A program made the translations under genes and the position numbers. The notes beneath the pieces are model-generated. The model did no database searches. It was not told where the DNA came from and saw only the letters and a list, made by a program, of their open reading frames with translations. From Nectonema munidae (Eukaryota > Nematomorpha > Nectonematoida > Nectonematidae): a DNA stretch of 64,000 nucleotides. Shown here piece after piece: positions 34,610 through 45,760 of the stretch. The DNA lies in the NCBI GenBank assembly GCA_030549495.1, contig JAUIRK010000896.1:186001-250000 (forward strand). The letters are read 5' to 3'. The stretch's first letter is position 1, and every line of letters begins with the position of its first letter.

Positions 34610-35740
34610 GTATTATTGCATTTTTGAAAAACTTTATCATAAAAAATACAGTGTATTATATATTTAAAATTTTAATGAGCATAAAGTGATATTCTAAACA
34701 AACGTGTTTTAACTTTTTTTTATATGTTAGAAAAATTTTATGTCAACTATTTGTAGATGAATACATTTTCATTAGAATTACAGAAAACTACGCAAAATTG
34801 ATTATTTTGTCCATACTCCGCACAATATGATATTTTTCATTACTATTTGATTTTTTCATTCTATGCAAACCTTTTTACTTTCATTAGCTCAATAACGTAG
34901 GTACAATTAAGAAATAATGAAAATTCTACTCTAATTTCTTAGATTCCACATTAAATTATTTAAAACTAAAAAAATGGACAATTAAAAATTTATATTCAAT
35001 TTTAATGTAAAAGCAGTTGTTCTAATTCAAACTTTGAGAAATTTAAAGATATATAAAAAAGCAGCTATTTAAAACCCCATGTTGGTTTCCAAATGTCTTT
35101 ATACTTCTCAAATTTGATCGCTTATGGTGTTCTTTCTTTGGTCGATGTTGTGTAATTATTTTATTCAAGTTGGTAAAATAATTATAGATTTTTCTTTATT
35201 GCACTACTTTTGATTAGATGCAACTATTTAAAACTAATTTTAATATTTTAAAAATTAAAAGTTCCTTTCATAAATCACATTCATTTTTTACTATATAGTT
35301 TTAAATTGTAAGATAAAATTTGTTAATATTTTGACTATTTTTACTTATATTTTTTTAATGTAATTAAGTTTGTTTTATATAGTTTTAAATGACTATTTTC
35401 ATAATGGCAGTGTTTTTTAACATTTCGTTAATCGAGCTCGCTTTAAGAAAAGTTTAGTGACCACTACTAGAAGGAAGCAAAACATTCTCTAGTTACGTAA
35501 AAAAACGTATTAATAAGTTTCATGTAAAAACTAGACATTTTTATGAAGAAAACCAATTATTAAAACTCGTATTATTTATGGATCTTTGTTTGAACAAAAC
35601 GTTGCATTAAATATATAGGCCGAACATTAGATCAGGGCAAATTTCATCAAAATTTTAAATTTTCCTAAAAACTACTATAACTAAGCTTAGCCAATATAGC
35701 AAAATTTTTAAAAAAATTAAAAATTTGAAGAGAGAACACA
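34610..35740. other. Unassigned AT-rich stretch after the Kunitz exon
   Basis: Nothing was recognised. The Kunitz frame runs on to a stop near 34687, but that tail (IIKNTVYYIFKI) looks intronic. Confidence 0.45.
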
Positions 35741-36122
35741 AAACCGTTTTCATGCCAATGTTCCCATGTGGGAACATATCTAAAAAAATGAAAAAATAGC
35801 ATGTTTATATTCTTTAATAATTTTTTTTAAATTTTTTTATATATTGATAGTTCCTAATATAAAAATAAAATTCATTTATTAAATTTTATTTTTTTATTTT
35901 TCTATGAGAATGGGTCAAATTTTGTTTTTTTACTTACTAAGTACACTTACTTTGTTCCTCAATTTTAAACAAAAAAAAAGCTATTATAATTTTTTTAAAT
36001 ATTTTTATAATGTATATATATATAAGAATATTAATTTTATATAAAAAATAATTTCCAAAAAAAAATTTGTTAAAAATTAAAACTTAAAATTTATGTTCCC
36101 ATATGGGAACACTGGCAGTCTT
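35741..36122. repeat. Inverted palindrome-bearing ends upstream of piggyBac
   Basis: AACCGTTTTCATGCCAATG leads into a palindrome ATGTTCCCA-TG-TGGGAACAT at 35758-35777. An inverted counterpart lies at 36094-36111 (TGTTCCCATATGGGAACA) followed by CTGGCAG. The left half aligns with the end of the MITE at 16806. Either this is a degraded MITE of about 380 bp or the right palindrome belongs to the left end of the piggyBac whose ORF follows at 36230. Confidence 0.55.
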
Positions 36123-36229
36123 TATACAAATAAAAAAATTTTTATAATATTTTTAAATTTTAAGTTTTATTATATTTTAAACTTTTTTTGCTCTAATTTT
36201 AGAATTTTACTTTAGTTTATACTTTTAAA

Positions 36230-37780
36230 ATGTCTTCTTTTCCTTTACTTAATGATGCTATTGATCACGTTGAATTTTTTAATAAAACTCAAGATATCGT
36301 GGTACTCCCACCAGATCTTCCAAATTCAGATTGTGATAGCGAATCTGAAAATATTAACGCAAATTTGGAAGATATTAGCTTATTTGAACCAGCAGGTAAA
36401 CTTGAAGTTTTTTCTGATGATTATTCATACGATAATGAAGTCACGAAACCAAGTAAAAAGAAATCTAAATTCCCATCTGTTAAATGGAAAAAAACAGAAT
36501 GTTTTCAGGGTTCCTTATTGAATACTTTTTCTGAAGATGTCAACGATTTATACCGTTTATATCATGACAAGACTCCTTTTCAACTTTGGAATCAGTTTTT
36601 TACAAAAGAAATAGTTGAAAATATAACTTATCAAACAAAAGTATTTGCAATGCGTGATAATAATGATTCTTCTTTTCAGCTTACTGAGCAAGATATTCTT
36701 AATTTTTTGGGTATTGTATTGCTAACTGGGTATCATATACTTCCAAGTGAGCAAGATTATTGGTCTAATCAACCAGACTTGGGAGTTCAATTAGTATCTC
36801 AAACAATGAGTAGAAATAAATTTTTAAAAATAAAACAAAATTTGCACTTCAATGATAACAGGAATTTAGACCCAAATGACAAAATGTCTAAAGTAAGACC
36901 ATTATTCGATGATTTAAATAAATCTTTAATTCATTTTGGAATTTTTCACTCAAATTTGAGCATTGACGAAAGTATGGTACCATATTTTGGAAGACATAGT
37001 TCAAAAATGTTTATCAAAGGAAAGCCTATTCGATTTGGTTACAAGATTTGGTGTCTCTGCGGTTCCGATGGCTATCCATATTTTCTGAAAATATATTGCG
37101 GAAAAAACAATGAAAAAAGAAAAGAGGGTCTTGGAGCAACTGTTGTAAATGAAATGCTTGAAAAGGTAAAAGTTTTATCTAATATAGAAAACCATGTCTT
37201 TTACTTCGATAATTTTTTTACAAGTTATCAACTGTTAAAGGAATTGAAAACTCAAAATGCCAAAGCAATTGGAACAGTAAGAAAAAACAGATGCATGCGG
37301 GCTTATGTTTTTATGTCTCAAAAATTAAAATTACGTGGAGAATTTGATTATTGTTGTGATGGCGATGTTTATTTTTGTAAGTGGAATGATAATTCTGAAG
37401 TTTTAATTGGTAGCAACTTTATAGGACATAGTCCTATTGGTATATCATTCAGAAGAATTAAAAAACAAGGAAGCGTTACTATAAAAACACCCAACTTAAT
37501 TAAAATGTATAATTTAGGTATGGGAGGAGTAGACGTTTTTGATCGTCTTTTATCCTCATATAGGCCAATGATTCGTGGAAAAAAATGGTACTGGCCTTTG
37601 TTTGTACATTCTTTGAATGTATCAATAGTTTCTGCTTGGTTGTTTTATTGCAAGTTGCACTCTAAAGAAAAATTGTCTCACTTAGAATTTAGAAGAAGCA
37701 TTACTTTATGTTTACTAAATGTAAGCTGGTATGATGTGCACAATTTTCTACCTTACTGCTGTGTATGGGTTTTAGAGTGA
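36230..37780 (+). CDS. piggyBac transposase, uninterrupted 516-aa frame
   Basis: This is a DDD transposase that moves TTAA-flanked elements. It has an acidic N-terminus (residues 33-70) and a catalytic core with Asp at 246 (LSIDESMVPYFGRH), 327 (FYFDNFFTSY) and 435 (GMGGVDVFDRLLSSY), the three expected positions. KWYWPLFVHSLNVSIVSAWL is the usual C-terminal helix region. The frame has no stop. The end (YDVHNFLPYCCVWVLE) lacks a clear CxxC/H ring finger, so the C-terminus may be altered. The ATG is preceded by an AT-rich leader and the palindrome repeat at 36094. Clear flanking TTAA ends were not found. Confidence 0.9.
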   Translation: MSSFPLLNDAIDHVEFFNKTQDIVVLPPDLPNSDCDSESENINANLEDISLFEPAGKLEVFSDDYSYDNEVTKPSKKKSKFPSVKWKKTECFQGSLLNTFSEDVNDLYRLYHDKTPFQLWNQFFTKEIVENITYQTKVFAMRDNNDSSFQLTEQDILNFLGIVLLTGYHILPSEQDYWSNQPDLGVQLVSQTMSRNKFLKIKQNLHFNDNRNLDPNDKMSKVRPLFDDLNKSLIHFGIFHSNLSIDESMVPYFGRHSSKMFIKGKPIRFGYKIWCLCGSDGYPYFLKIYCGKNNEKRKEGLGATVVNEMLEKVKVLSNIENHVFYFDNFFTSYQLLKELKTQNAKAIGTVRKNRCMRAYVFMSQKLKLRGEFDYCCDGDVYFCKWNDNSEVLIGSNFIGHSPIGISFRRIKKQGSVTIKTPNLIKMYNLGMGGVDVFDRLLSSYRPMIRGKKWYWPLFVHSLNVSIVSAWLFYCKLHSKEKLSHLEFRRSITLCLLNVSWYDVHNFLPYCCVWVLE

Positions 37781-39949
37781 AAATTTCAACATTTGTTTAC
37801 TTTGTTACAATATAGCTTCGTTTCCAGACAAAATACAATTTCTTTATGGTGCAAAATAAATCAGCTTCTTCCTATCTTTCCTTCATAGTGTTCAGTGCAG
37901 AGTGATTAATCGTGAAACAGTGAAACTAACTTTCATAAAATAAATGTTTACCTTTAGTCTAGACTAGAAGCTTAAACCCCTTGGGTATATAGAAAAAAAC
38001 ACCGAAATCAAGACATATAAAATTCACTCATACTCTTTCATTTTGGTACTGGCATGCAACGCTGCCTCAATTTCCTATTCACTGAGAATCGCTAAGCAAA
38101 ATATCCATTTTGTGAATAAACTCATTTCAAAATAATTTTTCAAATAATTATTGAAACACTCCTTATCGAAATAATAATCTAACGTCACCATGTAATCTAG
38201 GTTTTGCACATTTGTTGTAGCAAGTGATGTGGGTGGCTCAACATTAAAACAGAATTCATGAAGTTTAAGGGCGCATTCATGAGACCCCAAACGTAAAACT
38301 AAGCAATTATCTAACTTGTTAACTTTTTAAGAAGAAGTTATTAAATAAATACAAAGTGGTTTTTTATCTCAAGAGGATGTCCTCCGTCTGCCTGAGTTTT
38401 CTTCGCAAACTTTGCTCTTTGCACTCTTTTTTATGCAAGAACTAGTTTGTAGGAATCTACTACCCATCAACACTTGAATGAAAGTGCTTCCTCTACTCAA
38501 AGAAAGGCCTTTAACTTTACTAGTGTCTACTTTCCATTGCTTATTTATGTGGATAATAAATAATACACCATTTTTATATAAGCAACTCCATTTTTCGCAG
38601 CCGGCCTCTGATGATGGCAGACGCCCTTTTCAACCCTCAATTTGTTTTTATTATTAAATAATTTTTTACTAAATTGTAAATTTTATAATAAAATTAATTA
38701 AATTAACTCAAAATCAGTCCAATTTCTTGGGAAACTGAGAAATGAAGAAGGCAAAGTTTACAATTCCAAAATTTAGCAAGAGATCAATATGAGGCCTGGT
38801 GGTTTCTAACCAAATTCCTTAATTTTTGATAGTCAATTACTGTTTGTTAAAATGTAAAAAGGTTTTGTGCAAAAAACTTCAATAAATATTTTATTTTCAT
38901 TTTACATGCCCAAATATTAAATATTTAGAAAAATCATTTTTGAGTAATTGTATACATTTTATATACTTTCCAGTTCAAACAAAATAAGTTTATACTTGTA
39001 TTTTCTCAATAAAACAAATTTAAAACTAATTAAAGCTTGGTGTAAACTCAGCGTTAGTGAAACGTGTCATAGATTCGAAGCCAATCAGAATCCTATTTTA
39101 GACCCTCTTGATAAATATATATTCCTTCAAAAAATATTCTTCAAACTAACAAAGCTGCAATAGCGTGCGGCAGAAACTTGTGTTTACGCATAGATGCTAT
39201 AACTCCTATATATTTATTTTTTAATAGAAATAATTGAGAATTTAATATTTTTGGTTGAACATTTGAGTTATTTTGTTAACATTTCACTAATTTTCTGTTC
39301 TGCTCGAAATTACGGGGTTTGAGTGCATTCTGGAAAAAACATCAATTTTATCTTTTGACAACATTTATGCGTTCGTTCAGACACCTTTCTCCTGGTGAAT
39401 TTGTCCGGTTGAATGTATTGGGCAAGCATATATTATGTAACACAAAATTTTAAAATTTAATAACTCCTATACTTTCCTTAAATCATCCACTAGTATTACA
39501 ATTAATCCACTCCTACCAACTTTTAAAACAGTTCCTCTTTTTCAAAGAATGTAAAATTACGAAATTTTTGAAAATATAATTAAATCAAAATTATTGATTT
39601 CAGGAGCACTATCAGTTTTTCTAACTAATATTTTGTCATATGTTAAACTTCTTTATCGTCACCCCACCCCCTTCGACACATATCCTTTTGTATAGTGAAT
39701 AACACCCCGCCTAAGCGTTCATCCAAACAACAGCAGAAGTTGACACATAACCAACATAAAGATTCCAAGCTATTCATTGACATCAGCAAGTGATCGCAGA
39801 AACACAAAAGTTCTACAAGTTCACCTCTGCATCCCTACACTACATTGAAGAAATGTAAAACGGTGAAGTATTTGCTGGAGAAAATTAGTTATTTTCAGGA
39901 TGCCTGTTTTATTTGCATTGATCTAAAGATTTGATAGACACTTTCAGAT
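37781..39949. other. Unassigned stretch downstream of piggyBac
   Basis: AT-rich, with a slightly richer patch near 38600 (CGCAGCCGGCCTCTGATGATGG). TTAAACCCCTTGGG at 37972 is a possible worn TTAA end. No gene was recognised. Confidence 0.4.
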
Positions 39950-40030
39950 ATTTTGACACACAAAACTGAGTCCAGAAATGAAATCAACATGGTCAATTGG
40001 CAATAAAAACATATGCTGCAAAGTATTTTA
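39950..40030 (-). repeat. Isolated, inverted copy of the array 1 unit
   Basis: On the minus strand the segment reads GCATATGTTTTTATTGCC, CATGTTGATTTCATTTCTGG, ACTCAG and ATCTGAAAGTGTC. It matches the landmarks and order of the 150-bp unit at 26930-27840. It lies beyond the C-terminal end of the hAT remnant at 40080-40960. Confidence 0.65.
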
Positions 40031-40079
40031 ATTAAGCCAGAATAAAATTTCGCGAATTAAGTTTCAAAAACAAGTCGAT

Positions 40080-40960
40080 TTAATTTCGCGCAACATCTCT
40101 AAAATTTTAGATTTTTAATTTGAGTACTTCAAAAACATCAATAACGTTAGATTCCTTTTGAATCTTTTTTTAATCTGCGTTATCATCGAAAATATCAAAA
40201 ATATTATTTGTGGAACTGGAATTGTCAACATAAAATCTCATTTTCTTGATTAATGAATCAAATCGTTTTCGTCATCTTTGAATTCTAACAAAACTTTCAC
40301 CAAATCTTCTACCAAACTTATCCCAATAATTTTTTACTTTTTCCAGAGAAGATATTATTTTTCTATAATTTTTTATCAAAGAATTAAGAACTTCATAATG
40401 TGATGTCAATCTTGTTGGAATAAATTTTTTGAATTGTTTACTGAAAAAAGTTTTAACTTTAACCTTTTTCGTGAACTTGTAAAGCCTGGTCATTAATGAT
40501 AAAAGAAATTCCATATTGTTTATATGACGGAAAGATGCAGTGATAACTAAGTGAAACTGAGGGTTTATACAATGAATATAATGAATTTATATTTCAAGCG
40601 CTTCACTGATTTTTTATTGGACTCCATTTTTCTTGCCTGTTAAGATATCATATTTCATCTATAAGTACTGGTAAAAAAATATTACCTGACATCACGTAAG
40701 CGCCATCATAGCATTGACTCATAATTTTGTGTTTTTGAATTTTACACTCATCAAGAATGTCTAGAATTGCGATGCTGATAGAAGATGCATCACATTCTTT
40801 CAGATAGACCATGCTAATTGCTTCCTTTACGGTCTTTCCTGAGTTTTTTGGAATGGAAACTGCAATCTTTAATTTTTCCGTTAAAATTAATCATTAGATA
40901 ATAAAATTATCTGTGCTGGAACATGACTTCTTTGAAAGTTTCAAAAACTTTCTTAATATA
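40080..40960 (-). pseudogene. Decayed hAT transposase, DUF4371/ZMYM1-like
   Basis: Minus-strand pieces read VKEAISMVYLKECDASSISI, ILDECKIQKHKIMSQCYDGA, YVMSGN, then FIPTRLTSHYEVLNSLIKNY and RKIISSLEKVKNYWDK. The YDGA-VMSG motif and the TR-TSHYEVL region are hallmarks of the TTF/DUF4371 branch of hAT transposases. Several frames are needed, so it is dead. An 80-codon piece (40514-40272) stays open. Confidence 0.75.
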
Positions 40961-41735
40961 TTTCATTTATCCATATGTTCAATTTCTATTTTGAGAATTT
41001 CAAAGATAAAAATAGTATATCAAACTTCCTCAATATTAAAACTTCACTTTTGGGCATAACTTACATTAATATTATTCGCTTCAACCGATATATCGACTTC
41101 TTCAGATGTTATCAAAAAAATTATGTTGATAAATATGCTTTTAACAGAATTTTTTATAAAAAAATAATATCAAAACGGTGAATATGTTAAACTTTGTGTT
41201 GAAATAACATGCAGTGAAAGAGTTTTTTTTTGACTATTTTGTGTTTATCATAAAATTATACTAACTCAAAAATCAGTTGAATGAACTAGTTAATAAAAGT
41301 TAATAAAAAATTTTCTCAAGTGAAAAAAAGTACCTAAAAAAACATTTATAATATTGATCAAATTAAATTAACTAAATTTTACAATTGATAATTTACTTTA
41401 TTTTTATATCTGATTTAACTATGAATTTTCAAAGATTTTCCTAATTTTCAAATTTAAATAACCTAGTTAAAACAACTGACTGATCGACATCTTTATTGAT
41501 GCAACTTTTTGTTTTGACAATGTGATATGAAGAATCTTTATAGAATTACTGTATATTTTGATCAAAATGAGGACTGATATTGTTTGAAATTCAGTTTCTT
41601 ACATTTTGAAGACAGTTCGAACTTTATTTTTTCGTGAACTGTATTCCGTTAATACTGTCTGCATCACAGTCATATCACAGGATAATAAGCGCATATCATA
41701 GAAGCATATTGTGATGATGAAAAATGATCTGACAT
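40961..41735. other. Unassigned stretch between hAT and MULE remnants
   Basis: AT-rich. No inverted repeat that would end the MULE was found. Confidence 0.4.
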
Positions 41736-42536
41736 TCAAGCTCTTCTTATGTAGGTGTTTTCAAAGTATGTCAGAAGCTGAGTAACTTTATCATTTTCAG
41801 GCATATGTTCCTTTAAAGTGTCAAATGCATTTTCAACAAAGTTTGTCGGGACTAAAGAAAGTGCAGGTAAACAAAGAATCAGTGTGCTTAATTCATTATC
41901 ACTTTCCATTTCGGATTTCATTCCCAACTGAATGGCTTTTTTATAAACATTCTGCGAAAGATGGAAAAAACAACCTTTGATTTCTGTGTTCGGAAAAGCA
42001 TACTGAAATTCAGTCATTGCAGCTATTTCAAAATCTAGAAGAATTTGTTCAGGATTGGCACAAGGAACAATATTCTTCATTGCGTTAATCATTCTTCTAT
42101 AAGTATTTCTACTTTTGTTTTTCAGAAGAGCATACATTCCTGCTGGATTACGCCCTTCTCCAAAATGAAAATGAAGAGTATACAACTGATAAAATAAACA
42201 TGGTACAACTTTAAAAGTACCATCAGCAATCCAGAGTCTGGCACGTGACAAACAAGACACAACTTCATTATGTCCAAATATAATAATTCTTTCGGTATCG
42301 TCAATGCCAGAATCATACAATAAATTGTCTCTAAACTTACCTGTTATTTCAAAATTTGTTGAAGTTGGCAAAAGTGGTAATGTGTTAAATCTTCCTTTAG
42401 ATCGTTGTAATGTTCGAATTAGGCTTGGCTTCTTTGGTATTCGCATCATGGATGAGGTTGATATATCTTGACAATATTCACTAGAGACAATCATTGGAGC
42501 AGCTTCAACGACACATTTATTTGATGGGAAAAACAA
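41736..42536 (-). pseudogene. MULE transposase, core present
   Basis: A 266-codon open frame on the minus strand has LWIADGTFKVVPCLFYQLYT (first Asp), QILLDFEIAAMTEFQYAFPN (second Asp) and EIKGCFFHLSQNVYKKAIQL, the MULE C-x-H signature. It ends shortly after NTYIRRA. A full MULE transposase is longer and usually has a FLYWCH finger upstream; the sequence beyond 42536 is broken. The open core suggests moderate age. Confidence 0.88.
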
Positions 42537-43302
42537 ACAAATGACGATTCAGCCAGAAGTAAGTCTTTTTGACAGCGTTATAAAGGGAGTTTTGCTATTT
42601 CTTTCATAGAAATGTTTTCTTCCTAAAATGATTTTCAAGCCACGTTTCGTATGGCTAGCTACAAATCCAGACAGAAAGTAAACGAAGGTGGATCAGCACT
42701 TTTAGTGCAATCAAAATCCTTGGGATGATGACAAAAATTTCTAATTATAAAAGGACATGTAATTCTTTCAAAGGAGCTCTGCCAGAATTCTACACCCTCT
42801 TCCGAAATGCTGCTTTTTTTCTTGACAGCATTCCTTCTCAATTGTCAAGCTACAGGTGATTTTTCAAAGTTCTTTCTAAAAACGAGACAGGTTCTGTCAT
42901 ATACAACATATCAAAATAATACAAAATATTTTAAAACAAAAATTTAACACCTCTAAAAGATCAAAAATATATTTAAAAGGACAAGATGCAACATAAAAAT
43001 GCAAGGAAATACAATTTATGAATTCACTGGCTTTCACATGGATGATAGTTATATTTTAAACAATTTAGCATCTCATAGATCATGAAATGAATCTTCACTT
43101 CTTGCCATTTTTCTCTTTTTGAAAAAAATACGACCTACTAAAATTTTACATGATTTTTGTTCTAAATTATAAAAAATTTTGAGATTCAAATCTGAACATT
43201 TAATTTTTACGTTAATTAACACGAACAGTTTAATTAAGTATATTTTTTAATTCTTTTAAATTTGAGTTTTTGGAAAAATACTTTTTTTGATTTTCTATTT
43301 TT
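42537..43302. other. Region upstream of MULE core
   Basis: A minus-strand frame at 42841-42659 contains spaced Cys/His residues (FERITCPFIIRNFCHHPKDF, then DC), a possible zinc-finger remnant of the MULE N-terminus. I could not confirm FLYWCH. The remainder is AT-rich. Confidence 0.35.
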
Positions 43303-43491
43303 CGTAATCTTTTACTCTACGGTTCTGTCAATCAAAAAATTTCTTTGACAAATTATTGGCTGTTTTGATGTCAATCAAACTATACATTAGTAAACTCTAT
43401 CATAATATAAAGATTAAGAAAAATATTTTTATAGATTTCAAATTTAATTAGAATACATAAACTATATTTGGCTAAAGATCCTAGATTTAAT

Positions 43492-43971
43492 TTACATTAA
43501 TATCGTGTCAGTAAATAAAAAAAAATTAGAAATTTTGTTTCGCTCATTTCTTTCAATTGCTCCAAACACCCAATGACCTTCTCTCCAAGTACCTCTGTGA
43601 TATTTTCTAGGAAAAAACTTGCTTTCATCAATTTCTACTATAATTTGTTCAAAGTTTTCATAAAAACCTCCAACAGTTAAACAATTTCTTTCAACCCAAC
43701 TTGTAGCAATCTCTCTACAAAAATTAGCCAAGTCTACAGCAGTTCGTCCACTTACAATAGATGCTTCATGATTAATAGCGTCTAATGAATAGTCACGACA
43801 CCATTCATACACCTCACCCCAATCATAGAATAAGGTGAGGTGGCTTTTTGCAAAAAAAGAACATTTCCAACAATATCCATCAAATACATCATTTCTCTTT
43901 ATTAATTTACAATTTTGTTGGCAATCATTGCATTGGAAAATATTTAAAATAACTTTGTGCGAAGTAAACAA
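43492..43971 (-). pseudogene. Merlin/ISXO2-like transposase, N-terminal half
   Basis: A zinc-ribbon-like start (CNDCQQNCKLIKRNDVFDGY, CWKC) leads to QIIVEIDESKFFPRKYHRGT and WREGHWVFGAIERNERNKIS, which hold the first catalytic Asp. The frame ends where the second Asp and Glu would follow, so the protein is truncated. It is clearly diverged from the Merlin copy at 21462. Confidence 0.88.
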
Positions 43972-44881
43972 AAATTTCTAATTTATCATTTGAATTTAAA
44001 ACTTGTAACAGAAAAGAAAAATTCCAATTTTCAGATAAAATTGTATTCTCACTCAAAGTAGGATCCGTAAGTTCATTCATTTCAGATGAAAATGAATTGA
44101 TAGAACAAATGATGAAACAATATATACTTCTTACCCTCGTGTAAAAACAACTCGTCAAATTATACATGTCTCTGATCGATTTGAGCGAGTGTAGCATATG
44201 TGGGTGAATTTGGTTATATTTTACGTGTGTTTTTTTATTTGTTTGGATGCATATGTGTGGTATCAAGTAATAACTACAAAAGAATGATTTTGTTATTCAA
44301 ACCCAAACCCATACAAAACACATTCATACACTTATGAATAGTATTAGCACATAAGCGTGTTGCTCTATGCTGAGCGAAACATCTTATACGAATACAACCA
44401 GAACCACACAACAAAAATACAAACGCTATACGCAAATCGATCGCTCTGTGTGTTTTGCTATTGATGAGATGTTTTGATACGAGAATGACAAATTTGTTTT
44501 CCTACGACCTACATCAATAATTGTTTCACTTTCTTTAGAAGTGAATGCAATTACTGACTACTCCGAGTCAACGCGAAATTTTATATAAAAATTGAAACTT
44601 CTGGCCTTTATTTCACGAATGCTAAATTGAATTTTTAAAATAGTTAATAAAACTATACATTAATATTATTTTGTGCTTCACTTTGTTTTTAAACTCTTTG
44701 AAGGAATTATGTAACCTCAAGTATTGAACAGAAATAAAGTATGTATTTTTATTTTTAACTCATTTTTATCTTTTTTTTTTTAATTTACTCACTTATTTTT
44801 TTGTAAATTATATCTAGAATCTTTAGTAAAATATGTAAATCTGATGCTGAAGTTGACCCATAAATTAAAGGAAAATTAAAA
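43972..44881. other. Interior of the second Merlin element
   Basis: AT-rich, with CA/AC-rich patches near 44230-44420. A 113-codon minus frame (44266-43925) has no visible domain. Confidence 0.4.
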
Positions 44882-45252
44882 TAAATTTCAAAAAGTAATA
44901 TAATTTATTGGGCACAAGATTTAAAACGGTGAATTTTCGCCGACACTCGTCTTTTTCAAACCACTATACTAATGAGTAGGGTAGAAGTTGAAAACTGGAA
45001 GGATTAGCGAAGAAGAAGAAGATCATGTGTTTACAATTCATATGATTTGCTGTGTAACATATAAATCGTTGCGTATATGTATATGATAGAAAGAGGGTGA
45101 AGACTCTCATGAGATGTGTAATTGTAGAGCCTTATGGGAAGGAGATGGAGAAACTTACTCGCCTCTTACGAGATGTAGTCGAACAATAGAATTATTCTAA
45201 TTCACCGTTTTAAATCTTGTGCCCAATAAATTATATTACTTTTTGAAATTTA
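44882..45252. mobile_element. 371-bp MITE with 54-bp perfect inverted repeats
   Basis: Bases 44882-44935 and 45199-45252 are exact reverse complements over 54 bases, beginning TAAATTTCAAAAAGTAATAT. If the outer TA is the target duplication, this is a Tc1/mariner-type MITE with 52-bp repeats. The interior is G-richer than its host and non-coding. Perfect arms imply a recent arrival in the Merlin element. Confidence 0.88.
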
Positions 45253-45672
45253 CTTTAGTAAAATATATTCAACAAAATTTTATTATAATTTTTGAATTTT
45301 TTATGTTATAAAGTTTCTATTTTTTTTTAAATTTATTGATATAGTTTTATATAAGTTAGATTTAGAATTTTTAGTAAAATATATTCAATGAAATTCTATT
45401 ATAGTTTTAATTGGATAAAAAAAATTTTTAATCAATTTTTGTATCAAATGTTTGCTTTCTAAGTAATGTAAAATAAATATATTATTTATTCATTTAGATG
45501 TATGTTGTAATTTTTATGCTTTATAGCATTGCCATATATTAAAGCTACTTAAAAATTATATAGTTTGATTGACATCAAAACAGCCAATAATTTCTCAGAG
45601 AAATTTTTTGATTGACGGAACTGTAAAGTAAAAGATTGCCCTATTTTTTTTTAAATATAATAATATTAACAA

Positions 45673-45760
45673 CAGTGGCGGATCCAGAAATTTCTTATAG
45701 GGGGGGGGGGGGGCGAAATCTATTTAATTTTTTTTGTAATTTTGTTAAAAGTCTTTAAAG
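45673..45760 (+). mobile_element. hAT MITE end, same family as 18459-18721
   Basis: CAGTGGCGGATCCAGAAATTTCTTA, a 14-base G run and CGAAATCTATTTAAT match the inverted right part of the element at 18459-18721 for about 85 bases, after which similarity stops. No second end was found, so the copy is truncated. Confidence 0.75.

Larger units (their letters stand above)
43303..45640 (-). mobile_element. Second Merlin-type element, 2.3 kb, with nested MITE
   Basis: Long terminal inverted repeats of roughly 75 bp run from AATCTTTTACTCTACGG at the left and AATCTTTTACTTTACAG at the inverted right, through TCAATCAAAAAATTTCT and ATTGGCTGTTTTGATGTCAA. CTATTTTT flanks both sides (43295-43302 and 45641-45648), an 8-bp duplication. 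The transposase start lies on the minus strand. Much of the interior is unrelated AT-rich sequence and a younger nested element. Confidence 0.85.

Noticed and set aside
42659-42841. FLYWCH zinc finger
   Set aside because: Some Cys/His spacing is present, but the F-L-Y-W-C-H order could not be traced. It is left as a possible remnant only.
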